Shown here one piece after another: positions 8,786 through 16,631 of a DNA stretch of 64,000 nt. Numbering within the stretch: the first letter of the stretch is position 1; each line of letters begins with the position of its first letter. The position numbers were made by a program, and so were the translations under genes. This DNA is from an uncultured Alphaproteobacteria bacterium (GTDB lineage Bacteria > Pseudomonadota > Alphaproteobacteria > RF32 > CAG-239), in NCBI GenBank assembly GCA_944391425.1, contig CALXTO010000002.1, positions 1 to 64,000 on the forward strand, written 5' to 3'. A model generated the notes under the pieces. It did no database searches and had not been told where the DNA came from. It worked only from the letters and a program-made list of their open reading frames with translations.

Positions 8786-8825
8786 AAGGGTTTTCTTTTT
8801 TCTTGGTATCCAGAAGGAGGGAAAA

Positions 8826-9203
8826 GTGAGCAAGGCAAAAGAAGAAATCAACTGTCTACTGGAGCGGATTTATAAAAAAATGAATCTTTCCTGCCGGGAG
8901 GAACTGAAGGAAATCGGGCGAATAATGTCTGAACGGCGAAAATCTCTGGATTATTCGGTCTGGCAAGTGGGCATGGAGGTTGACGCAGCTTTTGACGATG
9001 TTGAAAAAGTGGAACAGGCTGTCAGTCTTGGCGGAGAAAAATTTGATTATATGCAGTTCCGGCGGTTTCTTTTGTGTTTTTTTGCCTTGGACGAGCTGTA
9101 TACGGTTTATGAGAACAATCCCAATCTGCTTGAGTTTGAAAAACTATGTAAGCTTATCTACAAAAAATATGACCAAGAACGAGGCACAAAGGGAAAAAGC
9201 TAA
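8826..9203 (+). CDS. Hypothetical small cytoplasmic protein, GTG start
   Basis: I do not recognise this 125-residue protein. It is helical and charged, with CFFALDELYTVYENNPNLLE near the middle and no signal or membrane helix. The GTG at 8826 is favoured because AGGAGGG lies just upstream (8815-8821); the open frame continues upstream to a TTG inside the DedA gene without support. Its last bases overlap the convergent nth gene by 4 nt. Confidence 0.6.
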   Translation: MSKAKEEINCLLERIYKKMNLSCREELKEIGRIMSERRKSLDYSVWQVGMEVDAAFDDVEKVEQAVSLGGEKFDYMQFRRFLLCFFALDELYTVYENNPNLLEFEKLCKLIYKKYDQERGTKGKS

Positions 9204-9835
9204 ATCCGTTTGTCCGGAGAGCGGCAGAAAGCGGCGACGGGACAATCTTCGCACAAGGGCTTCTGAGCTTTGCAGATGTATCTTCCGAACAAGACTAACC
9301 AGTGATTGACATGGCGTTTATATTCGTCAGGCAGGACGCGGTTAAGATCCGCTTCTACTGTCAGCGGCGTTTTGCCGTCGCTGAGTTCCAGGCGTTCGGC
9401 CAGACGCAGGACGTGTGTGTCAACGGCAACCGTTGGTTCGTTCCACCAGACGTTCAACAGGACATTTGCTGTTTTGCGGCCGACGCCGGGAAGTTTTTCA
9501 AGAGCGTTCCGATCATAGGGCACTTCTCCGCCATAATCTTTGACTAAAATTTCGCTCATGGCGATGATGTTTTTGGCTTTGTTGTTGTACAGGCCGATGG
9601 TTTTGATGTATTCTTTGAGTCTGTCAACGCCGAGACGGAGCATTTTTTGCGGAGTGTCGGCAATTTTGAAAAGTTCGTCGGTAGCTTTATTGACGCCTTT
9701 GTCCGTGCTTTGGGCAGAAAGGACAATCGCCGTCAGCAGAGTATAGGCATTATGATAATGCAGTTCGCTGCTCGGGTTAGGGTCTTTGTTTTTGAATACG
9801 TCAAGTATTTCCAATATTTCTTTGGTTTTTCTCAT
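9200..9835 (-). CDS. nth: Endonuclease III
   Basis: A 211-residue base-excision-repair DNA glycosylase/AP lyase for oxidised pyrimidines. The helix-hairpin-helix LPGVGRKTANVLLN carries the catalytic lysine, the aspartate is in VAVDTHVLRLAERL, and the C terminus has the [4Fe-4S] loop C-x6-C-x2-C-x5-C (CKAQKPLCEDCPVAAFC). Full length. The start overlaps the tsaD stop by four bases, so the two form an operon. Confidence 0.97.
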   Translation of the reverse strand: MRKTKEILEILDVFKNKDPNPSSELHYHNAYTLLTAIVLSAQSTDKGVNKATDELFKIADTPQKMLRLGVDRLKEYIKTIGLYNNKAKNIIAMSEILVKDYGGEVPYDRNALEKLPGVGRKTANVLLNVWWNEPTVAVDTHVLRLAERLELSDGKTPLTVEADLNRVLPDEYKRHVNHWLVLFGRYICKAQKPLCEDCPVAAFCRSPDKRI

Positions 9836-10908
9836 GCTTTGACTCCGCCGGCTCCCGCCGCTTTGGGGGCGTTGGCATCCAGAGGCCAGCGCGGGCGGGG
9901 TTTGAAATTCAAATCATCATAAAGCCCTTTGAGCGCGCGTTCCATGCCGGCCCAGGCAATCATTACGCCGTTATCCGTACAAAACCGGATCGGCGGTGCT
10001 GAAAAGGACAAGCCTTCCGTTTCGGCCAGAAACTTCAGGCGGTCGCGCAGGTAAGTATTGGCGGCAACTCCTCCGGAAACGACTAAATCTTTGCCGTGAG
10101 GGTACTTGGTTTTGAAAATGACAATCGCTTTTTGTAATTTGTGAATCAGGCTTTCGGTAACCGCAAGCTGAAAAGACGCACAGATATCAGCCGCGTCTTT
10201 TTTGCGCAAAATGGCGTGTTCGATGTTGTTGTCGGGTGAATATGATTCGATAATCTTGCGAACGGCGGTTTTGAGCCCAGAAAAAGAAAGGTTGCAATCG
10301 CCGGAGTTTTGCAGCGGGCGCGGCAAGACAAAACGGTTTTCGTCTCCGAGCGCCGCCATTTTTTCGATGATCGGGCCGCCGGGGTAGCCGAGGTTGAGCA
10401 TTTTTGCAACTTTATCAAAAGCCTCTCCCGCAGCATCGTCAATCGTCGTGCCGAGGCGTTCAAAATTTCCGACGCCTTTGACGATTAATATTTGGCAGTG
10501 GCCGCCGGAAACCAGAAGCAGAAGATAAGGATATTCCACATCAGAAGTCAGTCGTGCCGCCAAGGCATGGCCTTCAAGATGGTTAACGGCGATAAAGGGT
10601 TTGTTTAGAGCGAGCGCCAACGCTTTGGCCGCCATGACTCCAATGACGACGCCGCCGATCAGTCCGGGACCGGAGGCTGCGGCAACAGCGTCAATATCGC
10701 AAGGCGAAAGCCCGGATTTTTTGAATGTTTCTTCCAGAATTTCATCCATGTGTTCCAGGTGAGAACGAGCGGCAATTTCCGGAACCACGCCGCCGTAAAT
10801 CTTGTGTTCAAGCTGAGTCAGGACGCATTCGCCCAGTATTTCTTTTTTGTCGTTAACGATTGCGGCCGCGGTTTCATCGCAACTGCTTTCAATTCCCAAA
10901 ACCTTCAT
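9832..10908 (-). CDS. tsaD: tRNA N6-adenosine threonylcarbamoyltransferase TsaD
   Basis: A 358-residue Kae1/Qri7/TsaD protein that transfers threonylcarbamoyl to A37 of ANN-decoding tRNAs. Visible features are GIESSCDETAAAIV at the N terminus, the metal-binding SHLEHMDEIL region and VSGGHCQILIV. I chose the ATG at 10908 (MKVLGIESS); the upstream part of the open frame has no family similarity. The C-terminal 15 residues are low-complexity Ala/Gly. The gene is divergent from the Mic60-like gene. Confidence 0.97.
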   Translation of the reverse strand: MKVLGIESSCDETAAAIVNDKKEILGECVLTQLEHKIYGGVVPEIAARSHLEHMDEILEETFKKSGLSPCDIDAVAAASGPGLIGGVVIGVMAAKALALALNKPFIAVNHLEGHALAARLTSDVEYPYLLLLVSGGHCQILIVKGVGNFERLGTTIDDAAGEAFDKVAKMLNLGYPGGPIIEKMAALGDENRFVLPRPLQNSGDCNLSFSGLKTAVRKIIESYSPDNNIEHAILRKKDAADICASFQLAVTESLIHKLQKAIVIFKTKYPHGKDLVVSGGVAANTYLRDRLKFLAETEGLSFSAPPIRFCTDNGVMIAWAGMERALKGLYDDLNFKPRPRWPLDANAPKAAGAGGVKA

Positions 10909-10921
10909 TTTATTCCTTTGG

Positions 10922-10935
10922 ATACATATATGTAT
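10922..10935. promoter_or_regulatory. Perfect 14-bp palindrome between tsaD and mic60-like gene
   Basis: ATACATATATGTAT reads identically on both strands. It sits 14 bp upstream of tsaD and about 70 bp upstream of the divergent gene, so it could be an operator, but an AT-rich chance palindrome is also possible. Confidence 0.3.
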
Positions 10936-11005
10936 TGCAGTTTTTTTTATATTATATACACTATAAAAAAACGAATGCCAAGAATTTACTGCAGAGGATA
11001 ATAAA

Positions 11006-11986
11006 ATGGTTGAGAAAAAAAACGCGCCGGAAACTGTTCCTGAAACGGTACGAAAATCTTCGTTGAAACCGGCTGCTGCAAAGATATTGTTTTTGGCAGC
11101 GCTTGTTGCCGCCGGATACGGTATATGGAAGAATCCGCAAATCATCGAGCAGGTTAAGGGCGTTTTTTCTTCAGAAAAAGAAGATGTCTATCAGCAGCAG
11201 ATAGATAAGCTACAGCAACAGCTGTCGGCAATGCAGCATCAGATGCAGATGCTGTCCGCAAATGCGAGTACTCCCGATTTGTCTGAATTTGAGGCTAAAG
11301 TTGCCGCTATTGAAAAGATGAATTTAAATGTTATTGATTCCAAGGCAGATGTTGCTACGGTTTTAGGTGTGGTTACCCGCATGGACAAAGCTGAACAGAA
11401 AATCGACCGGCTGGCAAGCGTCAGCGATGAAAGCGCTCTGACGCTGACAGCGCTGATGCTGGTCAAAGACAGTGCGGAGCGTGGCGGCACATTTGAGTAT
11501 GAAGCTGAGGTTTTAAGCGAGGTTGTGAAAGGAAACCCCAAGCTGGAAGAAAAAGCCCTGAAAATAGAAACCTTCGCCAAAGAAGGTGTTGCCAGTGAAA
11601 GAGATTTGGAAAAATCTTTTGATGGTATTTACCGGAAACTGTTGAAACAACAAAAACAAGATTTTGATAAAACCTGGAAAGAGCGGATAAACAGCAAACT
11701 GCAGGAAATCGTGCAGATTAAAAAAGTTAACGGCGAGGCTCCCAAATTTGAAGCGGATAAAGGGCTCGAAGCCGTCCGTAAAGCCGTTGTTGACGGAGAT
11801 CTGGCTTTAGCTGCCGGGATGCTGGAAAAGCCGCAAAACGCCGAATTATTGAATAATGCCGAGTTAAAACAGTGGCTGGAAAAAGTGAAAGTTCGCAACG
11901 AATTTTATGATTTGATTACATCGATGTCCGCCAGCTCTTTGGCGGTTATGAAAGTGCGCTTTTTGAAAAAGGCCGACTGGAACTAG
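11006..11986 (+). CDS. Mic60/mitofilin-like inner-membrane protein
   Basis: A 326-residue protein with a short charged N terminus, one transmembrane helix (about residues 24-41) and a periplasmic coiled coil (residues 60-85, rich in Gln) followed by a helical domain ending in a mitofilin-like C-terminal region. The topology, the composition and above all the position next to tsaD match the alphaproteobacterial Mic60 (COG4223) family, which shapes inner-membrane invaginations. In other alphaproteobacteria this gene usually travels with hemC/hemD-type genes, which are absent here. Assignment rests on architecture and synteny rather than a short motif. Confidence 0.68.
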   Translation: MVEKKNAPETVPETVRKSSLKPAAAKILFLAALVAAGYGIWKNPQIIEQVKGVFSSEKEDVYQQQIDKLQQQLSAMQHQMQMLSANASTPDLSEFEAKVAAIEKMNLNVIDSKADVATVLGVVTRMDKAEQKIDRLASVSDESALTLTALMLVKDSAERGGTFEYEAEVLSEVVKGNPKLEEKALKIETFAKEGVASERDLEKSFDGIYRKLLKQQKQDFDKTWKERINSKLQEIVQIKKVNGEAPKFEADKGLEAVRKAVVDGDLALAAGMLEKPQNAELLNNAELKQWLEKVKVRNEFYDLITSMSASSLAVMKVRFLKKADWN

Positions 11987-11995
11987 GCTGAACGG

Positions 11996-13270
11996 TTATT
12001 TTTCTGTCCGGGTTTTTTCCTGCCGCGTAATTTTAATCAGGCTGAGCTGATTTTTATTGCGCTTGAGAATCTCGTATTGAAAATCGTCAAAAATAAACTT
12101 CTGTCCTTCGGAAGGGATGGAACGGGTCATGTCCATCAGGTAGCCGGCAATGGTGACGGCGTTATCATCGGATATATTCCAGCCGTATTTGCGGTTGAGG
12201 TCGCGAATCGGCACCTGTCCGTCGACAATGAAACAGGAATCGTTGATTTTGCGAATGCCCATAATGTCTAAATTGGAGATGTCGCTTTCATCGTTGATGT
12301 CGCCGACAATTTCTTCCAAAATATCTTCAAGCGTGACAATTCCCTGCAAGACCCCGTATTCGTCGACAACGATAGCAAAGTGTTCGCGGCGGGCACGGAA
12401 CAGCTGCAACTGCTGCATCAAGGTGGTGTTGTCGGGAATAAACCACGGTTTGGTCATGATTTCTTCAATTTTGATGTTTTCGTAGTTGTTATGGTGTTCG
12501 ACGGCCTCTTTAAGGAGAGTTTTGATGCGGATGACTCCGACGATGTTTTCGGGCCGGTTTTTATAGAGAGGGATTCTGGAAAAAGGACAATTTTTGACCC
12601 GGTTGAGGATTTCTTCGACCGGAAGGTCGATATCCAGGGAGAAAAGGTTTCGACGATGGTTCATAACGTCATAAACATGAATGTCTGTCAGGTCAAGAAT
12701 GCTTTTAAGCATGGCTTTTTCCTGAAGCGCGTCATTGCCGTCGTACATATAAATGGCGCCGCGAACTTCGGCCAGAGAATCGGTGGCAGAAGAGCTGTTT
12801 TTATTGGCTCCGGCGAGTTTGAACGTGTAATTGACGATAAACTGCAAAAACCAAACAGCCGGAGAAAACAATCGGACGAAGAAGTTTATGGGCGAGGCAA
12901 CCAACAATGCCATTTTGTTGGCATTGCGGACGGCATAGCTTTTGGGCAGCATATCTGTGTAAACCAAAACCAGAAAAGTCATGATGATGGTTGCATAGGC
13001 CACGCCTTCCCGTCCGAAAAGGGAGATCAGCACGCTGGTGGACAATGAGGTGGCCAAAGTGTTGCTCAGGTTTGAGCCAACCAATGTCGTGATAATCAGA
13101 TTATCCCTTTTTTGGAAAAGCCGGTTTAAAAGTTTTGCTCTGGGGTTGTGGGCGTTTTTTTCCTGATCAATGACAAAAGCCTGCGAAGCGCCGGTAAGGG
13201 CGGTTTCCGAACCTGAAAAGAAAGCGGACAGCATCAGGAGAATGACAACGGCAGCAATGGAAATAATCAT
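11996..13270 (-). CDS. CNNM/CorB-type transporter: DUF21 membrane domain plus CBS pair
   Basis: A 424-residue protein. Residues 1-170 are the DUF21 membrane domain (FFSGSETALTGAS, VGSNLSNTLATSLSTS, YTDMLPKSYAVRNANK), the TM module of CNNM/CorB magnesium transporters. A CBS pair follows (about 195-320; FAIVVDEYGVLQGIVTLEDI) and then a CorC_HlyC domain. Probable Mg2+ export or homeostasis. The start overlaps the aroK stop by four bases. In many alphaproteobacteria aroB lies between these two genes; here it is missing. Confidence 0.92.
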   Translation of the reverse strand: MIISIAAVVILLMLSAFFSGSETALTGASQAFVIDQEKNAHNPRAKLLNRLFQKRDNLIITTLVGSNLSNTLATSLSTSVLISLFGREGVAYATIIMTFLVLVYTDMLPKSYAVRNANKMALLVASPINFFVRLFSPAVWFLQFIVNYTFKLAGANKNSSSATDSLAEVRGAIYMYDGNDALQEKAMLKSILDLTDIHVYDVMNHRRNLFSLDIDLPVEEILNRVKNCPFSRIPLYKNRPENIVGVIRIKTLLKEAVEHHNNYENIKIEEIMTKPWFIPDNTTLMQQLQLFRARREHFAIVVDEYGVLQGIVTLEDILEEIVGDINDESDISNLDIMGIRKINDSCFIVDGQVPIRDLNRKYGWNISDDNAVTIAGYLMDMTRSIPSEGQKFIFDDFQYEILKRNKNQLSLIKITRQEKTRTEK

Positions 13271-13812
13271 TTAGTTTCCTTTTTTAAAAAATCTTCAATG
13301 GCGCCGATGACTCTGTTAACGGTGATGTCTACCTGTTCCTCTTTGGTTTCGACAATGATATCGGCTTGCGAGTAGTAAGGATATTCATCGTGGATATATT
13401 TTTCAAGCTTGCTTTTAAGCTCGTCATCGCTGCCTTTAAGAAAGGGTCGGTGTTTGCGGCCGGCAGTACGTGTGTAAAGGACGTCAATGTCAGCTTTCAG
13501 CCAGATAGTAATGGCGTTTTTTTTGGCATATTCGCGGGTTTGCGGCGCAACAAACGAACCGCCGCCTGAGGCCAGAACGCAGGGCGCTCCCTGCAGAAGC
13601 CGTTTCATGACCCGGGCTTCTCCGGCACGGTATTCTTCTAATCCGAAACATTTTAAAATATCTACCAAAGACAATCCTGCGGCTTTTTCAACCTCCTGAT
13701 CGCCGTCTACAAAAGGGAGATTTAATCTTTTGGAAAGTCTTTTGCCAACACTGGTTTTGCCGCTTCCCATCAGGCCGACCAGCAAGATTATTTTTTCGTT
13801 TTTATTTATCAT
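13267..13812 (-). CDS. aroK: Shikimate kinase
   Basis: A 181-residue kinase that phosphorylates shikimate in the chorismate pathway. The P-loop GLMGSGKTSVGK is at residues 14-25, the substrate aspartate lies in FVDGDQEVE, GGGSF is the shikimate-binding glycine loop, and GRKHRPFL is the lid with its arginines. It is the promoter-proximal gene of a two-gene unit with the CorB-type transporter and is divergent from the small ORF-xerD pair. Confidence 0.95.
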   Translation of the reverse strand: MINKNEKIILLVGLMGSGKTSVGKRLSKRLNLPFVDGDQEVEKAAGLSLVDILKCFGLEEYRAGEARVMKRLLQGAPCVLASGGGSFVAPQTREYAKKNAITIWLKADIDVLYTRTAGRKHRPFLKGSDDELKSKLEKYIHDEYPYYSQADIIVETKEEQVDITVNRVIGAIEDFLKKETK

Positions 13813-13908
13813 TTTATCTTAATTTTTAATTTATCTTTCAAACTTCTTATGCTAACTATATAAATAAAGCGTGGCTTTAGCAATATTTTTTTAAGAAGGA
13901 GTCTGATA

Positions 13909-14040
13909 ATGCGGCAAAAAAAATCAAACTTGATGTATTATGTTGCGGCCGTTGTCGTTTTGGCGGCCGTCGCCTTTGTGGTTATGCATGAAGTTCCGAT
14001 GCAGGTCGAGCATGTTGAAGAAGCGATAACCGTTGAATAA
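13909..14040 (+). CDS. 43-residue single-pass membrane protein coupled to xerD
   Basis: A short ORF starting at ATG 13909 after AAGAAGGAG (13893-13901). It encodes a basic N terminus (MRQKKSN), a transmembrane helix (about residues 9-28, YYVAAVVVLAAVAFVVM) and an acidic tail ending VEHVEEAITVE. Its last 8 bases overlap the TTG start of xerD, so it may act as a translational leader for xerD, as a real microprotein, or both. I recognise no family. Confidence 0.6.
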   Translation: MRQKKSNLMYYVAAVVVLAAVAFVVMHEVPMQVEHVEEAITVE

Positions 14041-14953
14041 ATTTGACGAAAACAAAGCGGATTTATTGCTGGCCGATTTTTTAAATATGATGGCGGCGGA
14101 GATTGGCGCTTCAAAAAATACACTTGAAGCGTATGAACGTGATTTGCGGCAATATTTCGCGTATAACGGGAAAAGCCTGAAAGAAATTTCCCAAGGAGAC
14201 ATTTCTGCCTATATGCAGCATCTGGGAAAGAAGGGATATGCTCCGAAGTCTGCTGCCCGTAAGCTTTCTGCTTTAAAGGATTTTTTCAAGTTTTTATATA
14301 CCGAAAAAGAAATTGACAAGAATCCGACGGCCAATGTTATTGCGCCGCGGCTGGAAAAACCGTTGCCTAAATTTTTGACGGCTGAGGAGATAAGGCTTTT
14401 GCTTCAAGCGGCCGGAGAAAAAAAAGATGCGGTTCATGTGCGGACGGTAACGATGCTGACGTTGATGTATGCCTGCGGGTTGCGCGTTTCGGAACTGGTT
14501 TCTTTACCGGAAGGCTGCATTAATTTTGACAAAAAACAGATTTTGGTTCGCGGCAAGGGGAGCAAAGAAAGGCTTTTGCCGATTGCCGATGCGGCTGTGG
14601 AGGCTGTTTTGGCTTATTTGCCGTATCGGGAAAATTTTATCCGCGGCAGGAAATCCGTGTGGCTTTTTCCTTCTTTGCGTTCAAAGCTGGGGCACGTGAC
14701 ACGCGACGGTTTTTTTAAAAACCTGGCAAAACTGGCAATGAGCTGCGGGATTGATTCGCGACGGGTTTCTCCGCACGTGTTAAGACATTCCTGCGCGACC
14801 CATTTGCTGCATCGTGGCGTTGATTTAAGGCTGGTGCAGAAAATGCTGGGGCACGAAGATATTGCCACAACGGAGATTTATACGCATATTATGCCGGAAG
14901 ATTTGCTGAAGCAGGCAAGCCAGAAACATCCGTTGGCAAAATATTTAAAATGA
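14033..14953 (+). CDS. xerD: Tyrosine recombinase XerD
   Basis: A 306-residue site-specific recombinase for chromosome dimer resolution at dif with XerC and FtsK. The N-terminal SAM-like core-binding domain (residues 8-95) precedes the catalytic domain, which shows all active residues: Arg in CGLRVSEL, Lys in RGKGSKERLLP, HxxR in SPHVLRHS, His in MLGHEDIATT and the nucleophile Tyr in TEIYTHI. It begins with TTG overlapping the small membrane-protein ORF. Housekeeping xerD rather than a phage integrase, given its divergent pairing with aroK typical of alphaproteobacteria. Confidence 0.95.
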   Translation: MNKFDENKADLLLADFLNMMAAEIGASKNTLEAYERDLRQYFAYNGKSLKEISQGDISAYMQHLGKKGYAPKSAARKLSALKDFFKFLYTEKEIDKNPTANVIAPRLEKPLPKFLTAEEIRLLLQAAGEKKDAVHVRTVTMLTLMYACGLRVSELVSLPEGCINFDKKQILVRGKGSKERLLPIADAAVEAVLAYLPYRENFIRGRKSVWLFPSLRSKLGHVTRDGFFKNLAKLAMSCGIDSRRVSPHVLRHSCATHLLHRGVDLRLVQKMLGHEDIATTEIYTHIMPEDLLKQASQKHPLAKYLK

Positions 14954-14954
14954 C

Positions 14955-14980
14955 AAGAGCCGCTTTGCAAAGCGGCTCTT
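14955..14980. terminator. Perfect 26-bp palindrome, probable bidirectional terminator
   Basis: Thirteen-base arms AAGAGCCGCTTTG / CAAAGCGGCTCTT with no spacer, directly after the xerD stop and 24 bp before the end of the convergent gene at 15004. The T-tracts on either side are short (TTTGAT on plus), so termination may be modest. Confidence 0.65.
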
Positions 14981-15003
14981 TGATAAGGTTAGCGGAAGAT
15001 TGG

Positions 15004-15669
15004 TCAGGCGTTTTTCATGCTGAGCCGAATGAGGCATTCCGTGAAAACGTCCATCAGCTCGCCGACGGTTGTTTCATCGGTAATCCAGCTAATGTATTGT
15101 CCGTCTTTTTCAAGAGCGAAGAAAACGCCGGTACATAAGGCTGCGTTGATTTCATCTTCAAGGTCAAAGATCGGTTGATCCCAGCTTGAACAATAGGTTG
15201 AGAAACATTGTTTCACCTTCCGTTCTTCAAGGCCGGTACTTCTCAGTCCGCAGTTGACCGCGTAACGGCGCAGCAGGAAAGGACGAAGTGCCTGGATTTT
15301 TTCGATGTTTTGGCCGTCGCGTTCAAAGTCGAAGTCGACTTCGGGAAGCTTTTTGGGCTTCAACATTTCCTGATATTTTTCTATTTCAGGGCAGCCGTCC
15401 GAGAAGTATGCGTCGATCATGCCGATGCTGATGTTGTTGGGCAACCACTTGAGCGGGCGTCTGATGTCCTTTGACAGAAGGCTGTCTTTGTCGCTGTGTT
15501 CCTGAAATTTTGAAACAGCGTGGATGAGAAACGGTCTCAGCAGGTCTTCCGGACATCCGATACTCCGGCGGCTGATATCTTCAGCAGACATTTCGATTCC
15601 TGATTTTTTGAGGGATTTCTGAATGAACTTAATGAAATCACCTTTTTTTACGGTATTTTTTCCTTCCAT
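15004..15669 (-). CDS. Hypothetical protein
   Basis: I do not recognise this 221-residue soluble protein. It has no signal peptide or membrane helix; it contains seven Cys scattered singly (including CGLRSTG, KQCFSTYCSS and AALCTGVFFAL) and an acidic-aromatic C-terminal half. It stands alone: 109 bp of AT-rich DNA separates it from rsmA, and the palindromic terminator separates it from xerD. Start at 15669 is the only early ATG. Confidence 0.55.
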   Translation of the reverse strand: MEGKNTVKKGDFIKFIQKSLKKSGIEMSAEDISRRSIGCPEDLLRPFLIHAVSKFQEHSDKDSLLSKDIRRPLKWLPNNISIGMIDAYFSDGCPEIEKYQEMLKPKKLPEVDFDFERDGQNIEKIQALRPFLLRRYAVNCGLRSTGLEERKVKQCFSTYCSSWDQPIFDLEDEINAALCTGVFFALEKDGQYISWITDETTVGELMDVFTECLIRLSMKNA

Positions 15670-15778
15670 GTTGAAAAAATTTTGAGTTTAACAATAATGT
15701 GTAAGTAATTCGCTTTTATGAAAATATTTTTATCACAAAAGACGAAAAAATCAACAGAAATTTTTATTTTTGTCAAAA

Positions 15779-16630
15779 TTAAAGTCTAAGCGCTAATTTA
15801 AGGAAGAGCTCAGGAGAGATTTCTTCCGGCCGGGCTGTGAGAGAAATGCCCAGTTCATTACAGGCCGATTCCAGTTCGGGGTATTTTTTCAGGCTTTGGC
15901 GAATCATTTTCCGACGTTGAGAAAAAGCCTGGGCTGTAAGGTTTTCCAGCTTGAGGATCTGTTCTGCCGACAAAGTTTTTTCGCGAGGGAGGAACAGTAA
16001 TACGGATGACCATATTTTGGGTGCCGGGACAAAACATTCGGGGTTAAGGTCAAACAACCTGGTGATGCGGCATTGCAGTTGGGAAAGGATTGAGATGCGT
16101 CCGTAGTCTTTACTGCGAATCGGAGCGAGAATCCGGTCGGCCACTTCTTTTTGAAACATCAGAGTCAGACTTTGATAAGCGCTTATTTGAGTCAGCCAGC
16201 CGGTTAAAAGCGGAACAGAAATGTTATACGGCAGATTGGAAACGATATGTTGAGGTCTTTTTTCGGGAGCGGCGAAATTGTATTGCAGGGCATCTTGATT
16301 AAGAATTTCCATAATGCCGCCGCTTTTATCGCGCAGTTCTTCCATAATGGAAATACAGCGCGGATCCATTTCAATGACGGTGAGCCGTTCCGGTTCTTTT
16401 TTGAGAATCGATCTGGTCAGCCCTCCAGGGCCCGGGCCGACTTCATAGACCTTGGCACCATGATAATTCTCCAGTTTTTGCGCCGCCAGGGACATGGATA
16501 TAATTTTGTCGGTGATGTTGCGGTCAAGCAGAAAGTTCTGTCCGAGAGCTTTTTGCGCCATTAATCCGTGTGCATCGACAGTTGTTCGCAGCGACGGCAG
16601 AGAATTGATTATTTCCGAAAGCGACGGCAT
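15779..16630 (-). CDS. rsmA: 16S rRNA (A1518/A1519-N6,N6)-dimethyltransferase
   Basis: A 283-residue KsgA/RsmA enzyme. The SAM site EVGPGPGGLTRSIL and the catalytic NLPYNIS motif are present, with GQNFLLDRNI near the N terminus. The ATG at 16630 was chosen because it follows the surA stop by one base; the frame extends six codons further into surA. In most alphaproteobacteria pdxA lies between surA and rsmA; here they abut. Confidence 0.96.
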   Translation of the reverse strand: MPSLSEIINSLPSLRTTVDAHGLMAQKALGQNFLLDRNITDKIISMSLAAQKLENYHGAKVYEVGPGPGGLTRSILKKEPERLTVIEMDPRCISIMEELRDKSGGIMEILNQDALQYNFAAPEKRPQHIVSNLPYNISVPLLTGWLTQISAYQSLTLMFQKEVADRILAPIRSKDYGRISILSQLQCRITRLFDLNPECFVPAPKIWSSVLLFLPREKTLSAEQILKLENLTAQAFSQRRKMIRQSLKKYPELESACNELGISLTARPEEISPELFLKLALRL

Positions 16631-16631
16631 T

